Notes: generated by a model not told the origin, from the letters alone. A stretch of DNA of 64,000 bases from Metellina segmentata (GCA_947359465.1 OX375881.1:32529742-32593741), one strand, 5' to 3'. Shown: positions 10,886 through 20,403, counted from the stretch's first letter. A program made the numbers and translations.

Positions 10886-10950
10886 ACAGTAATTGATCTT
10901 TAATTTACTATTTCATTTGATACTTTCCCTTTTGAGAAAAGAAGTGCAAA
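10886..10950 (+). repeat. Detached unit of the 9742-9980 tandem repeat
   Basis: AGTAATTGATCTTTAATTTA followed by CTATTTCATTTGATAC matches the first units of the array about 0.9 kb upstream. Confidence 0.5.
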
Positions 10951-11639
10951 TAGTTTGGGTTATGAAAAAAGAAGCAGGTTCAAATAATCTAATCTAATAA
11001 ATATATATCTCCTGAGTGACCAGCTAAGAAAAAATGCTTCGTGCATGAATTTATTACTTGTTCCTCTGTGGAGCATAAAAACTTTCTCACTCAAAAACAG
11101 GCACACCAAAAAAAAAACGAATTTCAGTATTTTTTTTTCGGCCAGAGCAGCGTATATATTGTACACACTTAGCTAATTCATTTAGATTAATTGCTGTTTC
11201 CAGTGTTCGAGACTGGGGAAAACGTAACTAATTAGATAATGCTATGTTTGCCTTGCCCCGATAGAGGGAGCTGCGTTCTTCCCCATCTCGATAACGCTTC
11301 GGAATTGACTTCCCATCTAAATTTCTGTTTGAAATGCAAATTCGTAACTAATTATTAATAAGCGATTTTTTATGGGATCTGATCTCTGGCTTTATTACAA
11401 CTTAATTAAGATTCCTTGTTAGGAAAAGCGAGGAAATCAGCGCAGCTTTGGCGTCGTTTTAGGGGTAGAGATAAAATAAAAGCGAGCTGGGGATTTATTC
11501 TTGCTAATGCAGCAACGGGAGTGTGTTTGCTGCGATGTGCTGTACTGATTTATCGGTTGGCCGGTACTTTGAAATTCTTAATTGAGTTAGCTGTGTTTTT
11601 CCATTCAGGGATAATTATTTCCTGCGTGTAAATATTTGG
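10951..11639. other. Low-repeat sequence, possible conserved non-coding DNA
   Basis: The part from about 11165 onwards has balanced composition, no terminal repeats and several homeodomain-type cores (TAATTAG, TAATTAT). I cannot assign a gene; the 71-codon plus-strand frame at 11416-11631 has no recognisable domain. Confidence 0.35.
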
Positions 11640-12614
11640 CTAGTCCAGGCGTTGGTGAGAATCCTTTCATGTGCTGTATTAGTTGGGGAAAAAAAGTGGG
11701 AAGTTTTGGTGATTGGAAATTTTTGCGTTTAATGTTATACATATGCGTTTGCTTAGTTATGTATCGTGAAACTTTTTATTCCATCAATGTGTGGTGAGAA
11801 TTTTCTCATGTATAAACATTTCTATACAACATGAATAAATATGAGTTTTGGATTTTAATAACGTTTTCGGACTTTTGACCTTACTTTGAGTGGCTGAAAC
11901 TCACTTTATATGCTGTATTCTTTAGAGAAAATGCATGGGAAATTTGATGATTGGTAAGTTTCAGTTCTTCACTCTACAAGTAGTTTCGACGAGATCTCGT
12001 CCATTACGATTTGGCCAATTTTGCCAAATGACGAAATATCTTGTCGTCAAGCTATTGCCGATTCTTCAAGATATGACGAGATTAAAATCTGATCAGTTTT
12101 CTTCTAATGCAAGATGTCTCGTCTATCAAAATACAGTCAGTTTTCTTACAATGACGGGATACCTCGTCCAACAAGATCTGGTAAATTTTGGGTGTGGGGA
12201 TATACTTCGTCTAGACAATCACCAGGAGGACTAGCATGATACCAAGAGTTTTCTATTAGTAATCTATCGTGAAAATTTATTTATTTCATCCTGGCGTTGG
12301 CAAATATTCTCTCGCGTTCAATAACCTCATTAAAACATAAATAAAGGTGTTTTGAATTTTTATCTTGTTTTGGAGTTTTGACCCACTGTGAGTAAGTGAG
12401 AATCATTTCTCTGAGCTATTATTCGCAAGGTAAATAGTGTGAGAAGTTAAGATGACTGCGAATTTTAGTTTTTATTATACATAAGCGTTCTCTTAGTCAA
12501 TATTTCATAAAAAATCTGTTACTCCATCCAGGCATTGGTGATAACCATTTCGTTTTGCTGTATTAGATAGAAAAGAAATAAGGGAATTAATGACAGTTAA
12601 ATTTCATGTCTTAA
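11640..12614 (+). repeat. Satellite-like array of ~240-bp diverged units
   Basis: Related words recur in order: TCCAGGCGTTGGTGAGAATC (11644), TCCATCAATGTGTGGTGAGA (11791), TCATCCTGGCGTTGGCAAAT (12287) and TCCATCCAGGCATTGGTGAT (12526), each followed by TTCT.TCATG-like and GCTGTATTA words; TTTTGACC and GAGTGAGT-like words also repeat. A copy of the palindromic repeat (11975-12235) is embedded in one unit, and the Tc1 element begins immediately after the last unit. Confidence 0.5.
11975..12235 (+). repeat. Palindromic repeat family, copy inside the satellite-like array
   Basis: Begins AAGTAGTTTCGACGAGATCT and ends CAATCACCAGGAGGACTAG. It contains ACGAAATATCTTGTCGTCAA, TGACGAGATT and TGACGGGATACCTCGTCCA, variants of GACGAGATATCTCGTC separated by TTGCCAAATGACG-type linkers. 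The sharp join to satellite sequence on both sides suggests an insertion with defined ends. Confidence 0.6.
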
Positions 12615-13835
12615 TACACTATCTACCAATAAATATTTGGACACATGTGATAGAAAAGAAAACAAAATTTATTCATATTCAATAGTTGGTAGAGACGTCA
12701 ACGAGAGGCAATTACATCCTTAACCCTCCGGAGCATGCTTTTCACAAATTCTTGTATGTCGGCTAGTAATATTTTCTTCCACTCGGCTTGGAGAAGACAT
12801 ACAAGTTCCTTCACTGATTTTGGACGGGTGTTGCACCCCTTAATACGCCGATCCAACTCGTCCTAGAGGTTCTCGATAGGGTCCATATATGGTCTCTGGG
12901 CAGGTCAGTCCATTAGGTTAACCCTATTGTCACCATACCAATCCATGGTTGGCCATGCAACATGACAGCTGGCGTTGTCGTCCTAGAAGTAACATGTGTC
13001 CAACCCGTAAACTGCCACAACGTAGGAAGCACACTGTCATCCAAAATAATGCATTAAGCATCAGCGTTGAGCTTACCGTGAATTTAGACCAAGGGTCTCA
13101 GTACATACCAGGAGAAACACCCCCAGACCATAATTTCACTTCCACGGAACTTTAATGTGGGCACAATGCATTTTGGCAGGAGGCATTTTCCAGGCAGACC
13201 CAGACCTTGCTATCCGAAGGGAAAAGGTTAAGTTTGATTCGTCGCCCACGATAACCCGTTTCCACTGATATATTGTCCACTTTCGATGTGATTTGCACCA
13301 CACGAACCAAGTAACGCGGTTTGTCTTTGTAATCAAAGGCTTATGAGCGGCAGTACGACCATGAAAACCAGGCAGATGTGCTTTCTTACGGATGGTATTT
13401 ATCGAAACAACACTCCCGGATGCCTGTTGAAATCTCCTGGAGTATGTAAGCCATCGGTTGGGTGCAATTCTTCCAAATTTCTCTGGACAGCACCATTCGG
13501 CCTCTATCTCCCAGTTCCGTGGGTCTGCGGACTCCGGGCGCGTTTGGACAATCACCGCTCACCTTGCACTTCTGAATCATGTAGGCCACTTACGATTTTT
13601 GGTAATTCAGCTCGCTAGATATGTCTCTTAAGGATCGGCCATTTCTGTGATACCCGACGATTACACCTTTCTCGAAATCAGATAACTCTGCACTTCGTGG
13701 TATCGTGCATGCGACTAATGCCAATGTTGTTTCCTACACGATATTTAAAGTTGAAGGGCGTAACGTTCTGGTAAATCAGGACTGCAGATATCGTTATTTG
13801 CATGGGTGTCCAAATAATTTTTGGTAGATAGTGTA
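12615..13835 (-). mobile_element. Full-length but inactive Tc1-like element, 1221 bp
   Basis: Terminal inverted repeats of about 30 bp: TACACTATCTACCAATAAAT at the left and the complement TACACTATCTACCAAAAATT at the right, both followed by ATTTGGACAC. TA lies at both tips. The length is as expected for Tc1-like elements and the transposase relic fills the interior on the minus strand. Confidence 0.92.
12680..13700 (-). pseudogene. Tc1-like transposase, decayed
   Basis: Minus-strand reading gives FERCNRRVSQKWPILK-like helix-turn-helix sequence around 13650-13690, then a 139-codon open part (13136-13555) with the first catalytic D in VGDESNLTF, then QDDNASCHVA with the second D, and DPIEN with the final E, 34 residues after the second D as in Tc1 DD34E enzymes. 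The expected role is excision and integration of the element at TA. Breaks visible: a stop just before the QDDN motif, a stop in the following helix, frameshifts between segments, and Y in place of the usual D in the SPDLNPIEN-type motif. It is non-functional. Confidence 0.85.
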
Positions 13836-13869
13836 TAATAAATACACTTTCTCTGTTACACATCTTGTC

Positions 13870-13922
13870 AATAGCCCGTTATGTTGCTCCAGTATGACGC
13901 TAATTAAAATACCTACATACCT
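13870..13922 (+). repeat. SINE tail fragment, plus orientation
   Basis: AATAGCCCGTTATGTTGCTC followed by CAGTATGACGCTAATTAAAA matches the tail end of the SINE consensus. It lies just outside the Tc1 right end. Confidence 0.6.
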
Positions 13923-14117
13923 GTAATATATCAAGAAACTTATTAATTCATTTTTTATACTTTAGTTGCTAAATCAAATTATTTAACTATAATCCAGTTT
14001 ATCAATCTATTTCGTAATTTGTGGATGTTGGAAAACATACTTCATAGATAGGTATGAAGATAGATTAGTATGGCCATAGATTGGTACATACTATACTATG
14101 TACATACTTCATAGATA
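13923..14117. other. AT-rich sequence with a short direct repeat
   Basis: ACATACTTCATAGATAGGTA occurs at 14036 and again at 14104, leading into the SINE tail. Nothing else recognised. Confidence 0.4.
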
Positions 14118-14425
14118 GGTATTTAATTAACATCGCTCTGGATCATCACAGTAGACCCAGACAATCGAAAAGGGAAAGATTCCTATATCACCAACCCTTC
14201 ATTTTCAACCAGTCAGAGGACGAGGTCAAAACCTGAGCTCCCACATCACTCTCCAAGCCACCACAACATGCAAAAATTGAGACATTTGAGGCAATGATAG
14301 AATTAACATGCACCAGCTTTGCATACACGACAGTTATATGTTGAAGTTTTGAAATTGCAACTCTCCGGTTGCTTATTCGTTACTCTTCGAACGTGGCTAC
14401 AGTGGTCCCATATACTTCAGAAGGG
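14118..14425 (-). repeat. SINE, diverged near full-length copy, minus orientation
   Basis: GGTATTTAATTAACATCGCT, then CAGAGGACGAGGTCAAAACC, CACTCTCCAAGCCACCAC, GACATTTGAGGCAATGATAG, ATTAACATGCACCAGC and CAACTCTCCGGTTGCTTATT occur in family order. The B-box region is degraded (GAAATTGCAACTC), so it is probably transcriptionally dead. Confidence 0.7.
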
Positions 14426-14869
14426 GCCTTGTCAGACATAGAAGAGCTATCATCAGCATGGTCGAACGGGTACTTGGATGTCTCGGAAAGAGCTAGTCTT
14501 GTACTTCAATGTTCTGTCTGACAGTATAATAATTAAAATATAATTCTGAATAATTTATAGATTTACTACGATAAAAGCTCGTCATAGCACAATTTTTTTT
14601 TCTTTTGGTCAAAATTCACTCATATGTTTTAAAAACCTGACGGTGCGTGATAACTGGCTATGTATAAACTTTTTTCACCCCTAAGTCAACTATTGTTTAA
14701 CACTGGCTATCTATAATACTTTTTACACCACTGTCTGTCAAATTGCCTTTCTTTCGCATGACTAGCTGACAACATGACTATAAAACTCCCTTTAATACGA
14801 CATTTTTTGTATAAAATTTAACATAATTTATATATATATATATATAGAATTCATTTTCCTTGTTCATTT
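14426..14869. other. AT-rich sequence, nothing recognised
   Basis: It may contain the 3' flank of the Helitron helicase relic, but no CTAG/hairpin terminus could be identified on the minus strand. Confidence 0.35.
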
Positions 14870-15210
14870 TCTCTTGGACGACTTTTATTTTTACGTCCCC
14901 TGATCGTCGGACTCTATAAAATTGCCACATAAAATTAACCGTGACTGAAGACTGGTTCTGGCAGAAAAGCTCCTACCTTTTCTAATGTTTGACCCTGGGC
15001 CTTATTGATTGTCATAGAGAAGGCAAAATTGACTGGAAATTGTCGACGAAATAGAGTAAATTGTTTTTTTTTTAAAGCGGGGCCATATCTATTCTGGGAA
15101 TAAATACTTCGTGTATAGCAGCTGCTGTCAATACTTCCGCGCTTATTAAATTTGGTTTTAATTTTTTTTTACTGCTAATCGCGTTACATTACATTGACTA
15201 CATTTAGTAA
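14870..15210 (-). pseudogene. Helitron (RepHel) helicase C-terminal relic
   Basis: Minus-strand reading gives CNVTRLAVKK, then VFIPRIDMAPL, then LFRRQFPVNFAFSMTINK, AQGQTLEKVG and FLPEPVFSHG followed by FYVA. These correspond in order to the last conserved blocks of the PIF1-like helicase of eukaryotic Helitrons (motifs V and VI: TINKAQGQT and FSHGQLYVA-type). The helicase normally forms the C-terminal half of the rolling-circle Rep-helicase protein. Here there are stops after NQI-like and FSHG positions, a second stop shortly after FYVAIL, and a frameshift at a poly-A run near 15070. No Rep (HUH) domain was found. It is a fragment of an old Helitron. Confidence 0.85.
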
Positions 15211-15311
15211 AAGAAATCAAACAAAGCTCCGTCTACTCGTGACGTCACACAACCAATCAAAACTTTAATAGCCACGGAAATGCATCCCGTCTTAATGTTT
15301 TATATCTTTTT

Positions 15312-15613
15312 CGATCTTTTTTGTGCGATCTTTTTTTGTGCGATCTTTTTTTGAACGATCTTTTTTGTACGATCTTTTTTGTGCGATCTTTTTTGTGCGA
15401 TTTTTTTTGAACGATCTTTTTTTGTGCGATCTTTTTTTGTGCGATCTTTTTTGTGCGATCTTTTTTTGTGCGATCTTTATTGTGCGATCTTTTTTGTGCG
15501 ATCTTTTTGGTGCGATCTTTTTTGTGCGATCTTTTTTGTGCGATCTTTTTTGTGCGATCTTTTTGGTGCGATCTTTTTTGTGCGATCTTTTTTGTGCGAT
15601 CTTTTTTTGTGCT
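15312..15613 (+). repeat. Microsatellite-like array of GTGCGATCTTTTTT
   Basis: About twenty copies of a 14-15 bp unit, GTGCGATC followed by five to seven T, with minor variants (GAACGATC, GGTGCGATC). Open frames across it read as FVRSFLCDLF repeats and are artefacts of the repeat. Confidence 0.95.
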
Positions 15614-15735
15614 GCATACGAAAAAAAACTTATTCAGTACAATATACTTACATACCTTTCAAAATTTGAATCAAATTAGAATATAAATGACGAAGATAAA
15701 ATTTCTTAAATAAGAAACAACTTAATACGCACTTA

Positions 15736-15915
15736 GATTGCTTTACCAGTACTGCTGAAAGGGCAATTTTTTTTCCTAAAATTATTTGTTTTTATGGAAT
15801 TTCAGCTCTGATATTTCATTTATTTCGAGTCTTATTTTTGTTTTTTTGCGCAATATACACGATTTCTGAATGTTTGGGACAGACGATATTTTTCAAAGAA
15901 CGGGAATAAAAAATG
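15736..15915 (+). repeat. Segment shared with the interior of the nested Helitron
   Basis: GATTGCTTTACCAGTACTGC, TTATGGAATTTCA.CTCTGAT, TTTATTTCGAGTCTTATTTT and GGGACAGACGATATTTTTCA recur in the same order and orientation at 17643-17828. It is therefore either a fragment of a related Helitron or a sequence that Helitron captured. Confidence 0.75.
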
Positions 15916-16528
15916 AATAACTGAAAAAAAAAGTCAACTCTAAACGAGTACGAGGTAGTATCTTTAAGTGACGAAAATAATTTTGTACCAGTTATCCACA
16001 AGAAAATCAGCCTATTGTCAGATTACGAAGGATAATGTTATACATTTTGAAAAGTTTTGTGTGTGTAAAATAAGTATACTAAATAAAATATTTAAAAATG
16101 TTCTCATGTGTATTTTCTAAACGAGATTTCTAAATGAGATTCCAAAAGGTTTGACGATATTCCAAGAAGTTGCCAAGCCTTGTGTCTTTATTTCGTTTAA
16201 AAAAGCAATTTCTAGTTATTTCGTAATGTTTTGAGTTATTTTCAACGTGACACTCTTTTTATGCGATCCCTATTCACCGCATAATTTTTTTTTTTTTAAT
16301 GTGTTGCGAAATATATTTTTTATAGCTAATCGTGAAGTTTTAGAAGACTTTTTCTTATGCGATTTCTTTCATGCGGTCCCTATCCACTGCTCAAAACAGG
16401 CTTTAGTATAATTAGATATATGATATCTCTTTGAAGATACAGCACAATTTTCGTACTTGCCAACTCTGCCACGCGTTCTAAAGCTTCAAAATCCCTGTCC
16501 TATAGTGATTCTAGACACTCATACATAC
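15916..16528. other. AT-rich sequence, nothing assigned
   Basis: Contains a short repeated phrase, ATGCGATCCCTATTCACCGC near 16261 and ATGCGGTCCCTATCCACTGC near 16371, about 110 bp apart. No gene recognised. Confidence 0.4.
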
Positions 16529-16719
16529 TAGGGATGCGACATCGATGTCGATGTTTTCAAAACATCTATGCCTTTAAAAACATTGATGTATTTGCCATCG
16601 ATTTATTGGAGCCGATGTTTGCTTAATATCGATGTTTTAACATTGTCGATGTTTTATTTTTGAATGAAAAAAACACCATAGTAAAATTTAAGAAAAATAA
16701 CCGTATAACTAAGTATTGA

Positions 16720-16835
16720 TCAGCAATGGCGACATCCGTCCCATCAGAAAGAGTTTTTTTTCCCTAATTGGTGGGATAGTTAGTGACAAAAGAATTCAGC
16801 TTAGGTTGGAAAAAGTTAATAAACTTATTTTTTAC
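16720..16835 (+). pseudogene. hAT transposase C-terminal dimerisation-domain relic, unit 1
   Basis: Plus-strand reading gives MATSVPSERVFF, a stop, then after another stop LVTKRIQLRLEKVNKLIF. This matches the C-terminal (hATC) dimerisation block of hAT transposases, whose hallmark is ATS.PSERVFS followed by a conserved arginine/leucine helix. Two in-frame stops interrupt it. No upstream catalytic core is present, so only the final exon-like tail of a transposase was retained in this element. Confidence 0.8.
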
Positions 16836-17058
16836 AAACTATAAACAACAAATATTACGGCATATAATAATTGTAGACCCCAATATTTTTTATTTGCAGT
16901 AAATAAAAGATAAGTTTGTTATTTCCCCTCTATACGACGATAAATCTATATAAATAAGAATGGAGTGTTTGTTTGTACATTCAATATTTTCGACCCATTT
17001 CAAGTTTTCTATCCGTTTTGGACCCTTCTGTTGCCGAATCCGTCTTTTTCTCGTTTGG

Positions 17059-17100
17059 TGTCTGTCTGTCTGTCTGTCCGTCTGTCTGTCTGTCTGTATG
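17059..17100 (+). repeat. (TCTG)n microsatellite, first 5' copy
   Basis: A run of TCTG with one TCCG interruption, part of the duplicated Helitron 5' region. Frames across it translate as Ser-Val-Cys-Leu repeats and are not genes. Confidence 0.9.
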
Positions 17101-17221
17101 TATGTTGTCTATATAAATAAGAATGGAGTGTTTGTTTGTACATTCAATATTTTCGACCCATTTCAAGTTTTCTATCCGTTTTGGACCCTTCTGATGCCGA
17201 ATCCGTCTTTTTCTCGTTTGG

Positions 17222-17223
<2 letters not shown>

Positions 17224-17252
<29 letters not shown>

Positions 17253-17275
17253 CTGTCTGTCTGTCTGTCTGTATG
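17224..17275 (+). repeat. (TCTG)n microsatellite, second 5' copy
   Basis: Longer TCTG run than in the first copy, with one TCCG interruption, consistent with independent slippage after the 163-bp duplication. Confidence 0.9.
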
Positions 17276-18139
17276 TTGTGCCCTATTCACGTCCACGCGG
17301 TTTAAGATATTTTCATGAAAATTTGCATACAGTGAGTACTTATCTTCATTTAGTGAGTGGCATTGGTTGCGAAAGTCTGTCTGTCCGTCTTTCTGTTCTA
17401 TGCTCGATTTTGTGTTTGTGTGTTTGTGTAGACATCACATGAATTGTATTCCAGATATTTGATTGCATTGTATTTTATTTTATACATTATTTATTGCGTT
17501 AGTGAATGCAATATTAAACATTTCTTTATTGTGATATTTAGTTGAGTTTCATGCTAAAACACCTGAGTAAGTATACTTAAATCAACCATAATTTGGTAGT
17601 TTGGGAAAAATTGGAACGTCTATTGAATATTACGATTACTTCGATTGCTTTACCAGTACTGCTGAAAAAGTAATTATTCTTCAAAATTTTTTTTTTTTTT
17701 TTATGGAATTTCATCTCTGATACTTCATTTATTTCGAGTCTTATTTTTATTATTTGCGCAATGAAAACGATTTAAGAATATATATTTGGGACAGACGATA
17801 TTTTTCAATAAAACGAGAATGAACAAGATCGCGCGAGCAGTGATATTTTTTCTGGTTCTTTCGCTCTGAATTAATTTCACATTTCTAAATTTTGTACACT
17901 TTTAGTTGTAAGTTGTGGCAACTGTGCGAGATCAAGAGATAAAATTGAATCACAAATTAATATCTTTAGAACAATTTTTTGCGACATCTTTTATTTTGTT
18001 TTATTTCGCTGTTTCCTGTTTTAAATATTTATTATTTTAATAAATGTGTCTTCCTTCTCATCACACGCAACAGCACCACAAAGTATTAGACTTAAAAATG
18101 TTAGGTAAGTCAGTATAAATGTTCAGTAAATTTTAAGTG

Positions 18140-18290
18140 TAATACCATTATTGAAAGAATAATGCCGTTATTTAAAGAATAATGCCGTTATTGAAAGAAT
18201 AATGCCGTTATTTATAGAATAATGCGGTTATTTAAAGAATAATGCCGTTATTTAAAGAATAATGCCTTTATTGAAAGAATAATAATGTTT
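18140..18290 (+). repeat. 20-bp minisatellite inside the Helitron
   Basis: About seven copies of AATGCCGTTATTTAAAGAAT with TTGA/TTTA variation. Helitron interiors often carry such arrays near the 3' half. Confidence 0.9.
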
Positions 18291-19049
18291 ATTAATCCAA
18301 ACTGGAACTTTTTCAAACATTAAAAAATTCGTTGTAATAATGACATTAGAAGATTACAAAATTTCACAATGTCGCATACCAGAGGCAAGAGCGCCACAAG
18401 TAAAAAAATATTGTTTTGTTGACTATGAGTGCGAGAGCACTCGCCGTAAATCGTAATTTTTATTAATTGAGTTGAACATGAAAAGAACTTAAGAAAGGGA
18501 ATTCCAAATCTTCCTATAAATCGTCTTTTATAGTAGTAACCTTAGTATCACCTTTCGTCATTTTGTAGCTTTGTCATACAGCAATTGTGCGATGTATGTG
18601 AAATGTATTACATGAATGGATATGCATGTGTAGGATTTGTGTCCAAAGTAAGTTGTAGAAAATATAAAGATGGCGAAAGATGTTAAAATAAATTTTTATT
18701 CTACAAAAAACGTAAGTCATTATATATTTTGATTATCTCTTCAATCTAGAGTAAACCTATTCAAACCGAGTAAGGTCGGGTATTTTGCTAGTAATTAATA
18801 ATAACTAACAATAATTATTGTTATTAAAACATCAATGGTTATTAGGCGATATATTATCAACATCGATGTTTAAATTTTGAACATAGATGTTTCAAAACAT
18901 TGATGTTTTATAAAAACATTGATGTATTTGCCATCGATTTATTGGAGACGATGTTTGTTTAACATCGATGTTTCAACATTGTCGCTGTTTTTCTTTTTAA
19001 TAAAAAAAACAATGTAGTAAGAATTAAGAAAAATAACCGTGTAACTAAG

Positions 19050-19170
19050 TATTTGCCAGTTATGGCGACATCTGTCCTATCAGAAACAGTTTTTCTCTCT
19101 AACTGGTGGGATAATTAGTAAAAAAAGAAGTCGGTTTAATATGGAGAAAATTAAGAAACTTCTTTTTTTA
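19050..19170 (+). pseudogene. hAT transposase C-terminal dimerisation-domain relic, unit 2
   Basis: Reads KYLPVMATSVLSETVF and continues in sequence to a stop after NWWDN. It is the counterpart of 16720-16835 in the second repeated unit and keeps the KYL lead-in better but has lost P and R of the PSERVF hallmark. The two relics have different lesions, so they diverged after the unit duplicated. Confidence 0.75.
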
Positions 19171-19440
19171 CAAACTGTAGACAACAAATATTGGGGCATA
19201 TAATAACTGTAGGCCCCGATATTTTTTTGTTTACAGTAAATAAAAGATAAATTTATTTCCCCTCTAAACGATGATAGATAATTAATAATAACTAACAATA
19301 ATTATTGTTATTAAAACATCGATGTTCAAAACATCAATGGTTTTTAGGCGATATATTATCAACATCGATGCTTAAATTTTGAATACCGATGTTTCAAAAC
19401 ATTGGTGTTTTGCTGTCGATGTCGCATACCTAATACATAC

Positions 19441-20103
19441 ATTCCTAGTAAGACTGTACCACTATGCAAAGGAAAGGTAACACATTTAGACATGTGTGCA
19501 ACACTATATATTGAATGCCTGTATGTGTTTGGACATTGAATTCAGATTTTAACTACGAAGATATGACCCTGCTGTATAAGTTACCTCCAAAACCTTAGTT
19601 CAACCTCCTTGGGCGATTCCAGACTACGATCCGAAACCCTTCGTGATTGTTTCCATTACGAGGGAAGGTGTCTCCCAGGAATCGCCATCCTCTACAAAAG
19701 CCCTGTCCCCAAAGCCTAAATTAATTTGTTAATTACTCAGTAGCGCGGAAAGCATGAAGGGTGCAGGGAAGAAAGCTTAATTGCGAGAATATTAAAACCT
19801 GGGCCTGCCCAGTCCCCGCAAGATGAATGTCTCCACTCAGTGCGTAATGATGCCGCGATTCACGAACCCAGGATCACTCGCTGGAATCAAGTCCTTTGTG
19901 GTGTTAAGTGATAAATATTACAAACTAAGTGGAGTTTAGTAACACGTTTTGCTTTTCATTTATTCACGATGTCAAAAGGAGAGACGAGGGGTTGATCACT
20001 CTCACTTATAACTTTTGATTCATCTCCGAAAGATGTTTGCTCTGATAGTAAGGATCTCGGAATGAGTTCGTTATTCTTTAGATTCCGTAGAATATTCGGG
20101 GCG
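19441..20103. other. GC-elevated unique block, no gene assigned
   Basis: The part at 19580-19900 is richer in GC than its surroundings (for example GGGCCTGCCCAGTCCCCGC) and shows no repeat in the window. It could be conserved non-coding sequence, an unrecognised exon or an old element. No open frame with a recognisable domain. Confidence 0.3.
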
Positions 20104-20403
20104 TGGTATCTCGATTGGAAGAGCAACAAATTGACAAATGAACGGTTGAGAGTACGAATAAAACCAAAGACTTGTTTACATAACGGTCTGGTGCAAATTA
20201 AATCTGTCATGGCCTCACATATCCTCAAGTTGGTGGAGTGTGGAAGTTTGGAGAGTGAGATACCAGCTCAGTTGTGACCTCTTCATTTGAACATGGTTCA
20301 AAATTACGGGGTGTTGTCCAAGAATCTTTCCTTTCTGATTTGATCCCGGACCGACGTAATATCCCGTTGTGTTGCTCCAGTGTGATGTAAATTAAAATGC
20401 CTA
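20104..20403 (+). repeat. tRNA-derived SINE, near full length, plus orientation
   Basis: Starts with a degraded tRNA-like head (GATTGGAAGAGCAACAAATT, then GAGAGTACGAATAAAACC in the B-box position). It continues with GGTGCAAATTAAATCTGTCA, TGGCCTCACATATCCTCA, GTGTGGAAGTTTGGAGAGTG, TTCAAAATTACGGGGTGTTG and ends GTGTTGCTCCAGTGTGATGT plus AAATTAAAATGCC. Confidence 0.75.

Larger units (their letters stand above)
16945..17275 (+). repeat. Tandem duplication of the Helitron 5' end (163-bp period)
   Basis: TCTATATAAATAAGAATGG starts at 16945 and again at 17108; the following ~150 bp, down through GTGTCTGTCTGTC and a terminal TGTATGTTGT, are nearly identical. The second copy retains its own TC start. 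Confidence 0.95.
16945..18791 (+). mobile_element. Non-autonomous Helitron, 1847 bp, inserted in the hAT element
   Basis: Begins with TC (TCTATATAAATAAGAATGG) directly after a host A, and ends GGTCGGGTATTTTGCTAG directly before a host T, the canonical Helitron A^T target with no duplication. A short imperfect hairpin (CCGA...TCGG, 18766-18779) precedes the CTAG end as expected. The paralogous unit at 19263-19290 lacks the insert and reads straight through the A|T junction, which independently fixes both ends. It encodes no Rep or helicase. Inside are a duplicated 5' end, TCTG microsatellites, a segment shared with 15736-15915 and a 20-bp minisatellite. Confidence 0.95.
16529..19432 (+). mobile_element. 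hAT-derived non-autonomous element, two repeated units, with nested Helitron
   Basis: The ends are TAGGGATGCGACATCGATG at the left and the complement TAGGTATGCGACATCGACAG at the right, typical of hAT elements. Each end is flanked by the same 8 bp, ATACATAC (16521-16528 and 19433-19440), an exact hAT-size target duplication. Without the Helitron the element is 1057 bp and consists of two diverged direct units of about 525 bp, each carrying GCCATCGATTTATTGGAG, a hAT dimerisation-domain relic and the palindromic AT run AACAATAATTATTGTTATT. Numerous ATCGATGTT words occur near the ends of each unit. Confidence 0.92.

Noticed and set aside
12949..13155. Plus-strand frames across the 12.6-13.8 kb element, also 13343-13618
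   Set aside because: They are antisense shadows of the Tc1 transposase relic on the minus strand.
15323..15686. Open frames reading FVRSFLCDLF repeats, up to 118 codons in three overlapping forms
   Set aside because: They follow directly from the GTGCGATC(T)n microsatellite; the periodic peptide is a translation artefact.
16960..17442. A 160-codon plus-strand frame with SVCLSVCLS repeats
   Set aside because: It spans the duplicated Helitron 5' end and its TCTG microsatellites; the protein repeats only restate the DNA repeat.
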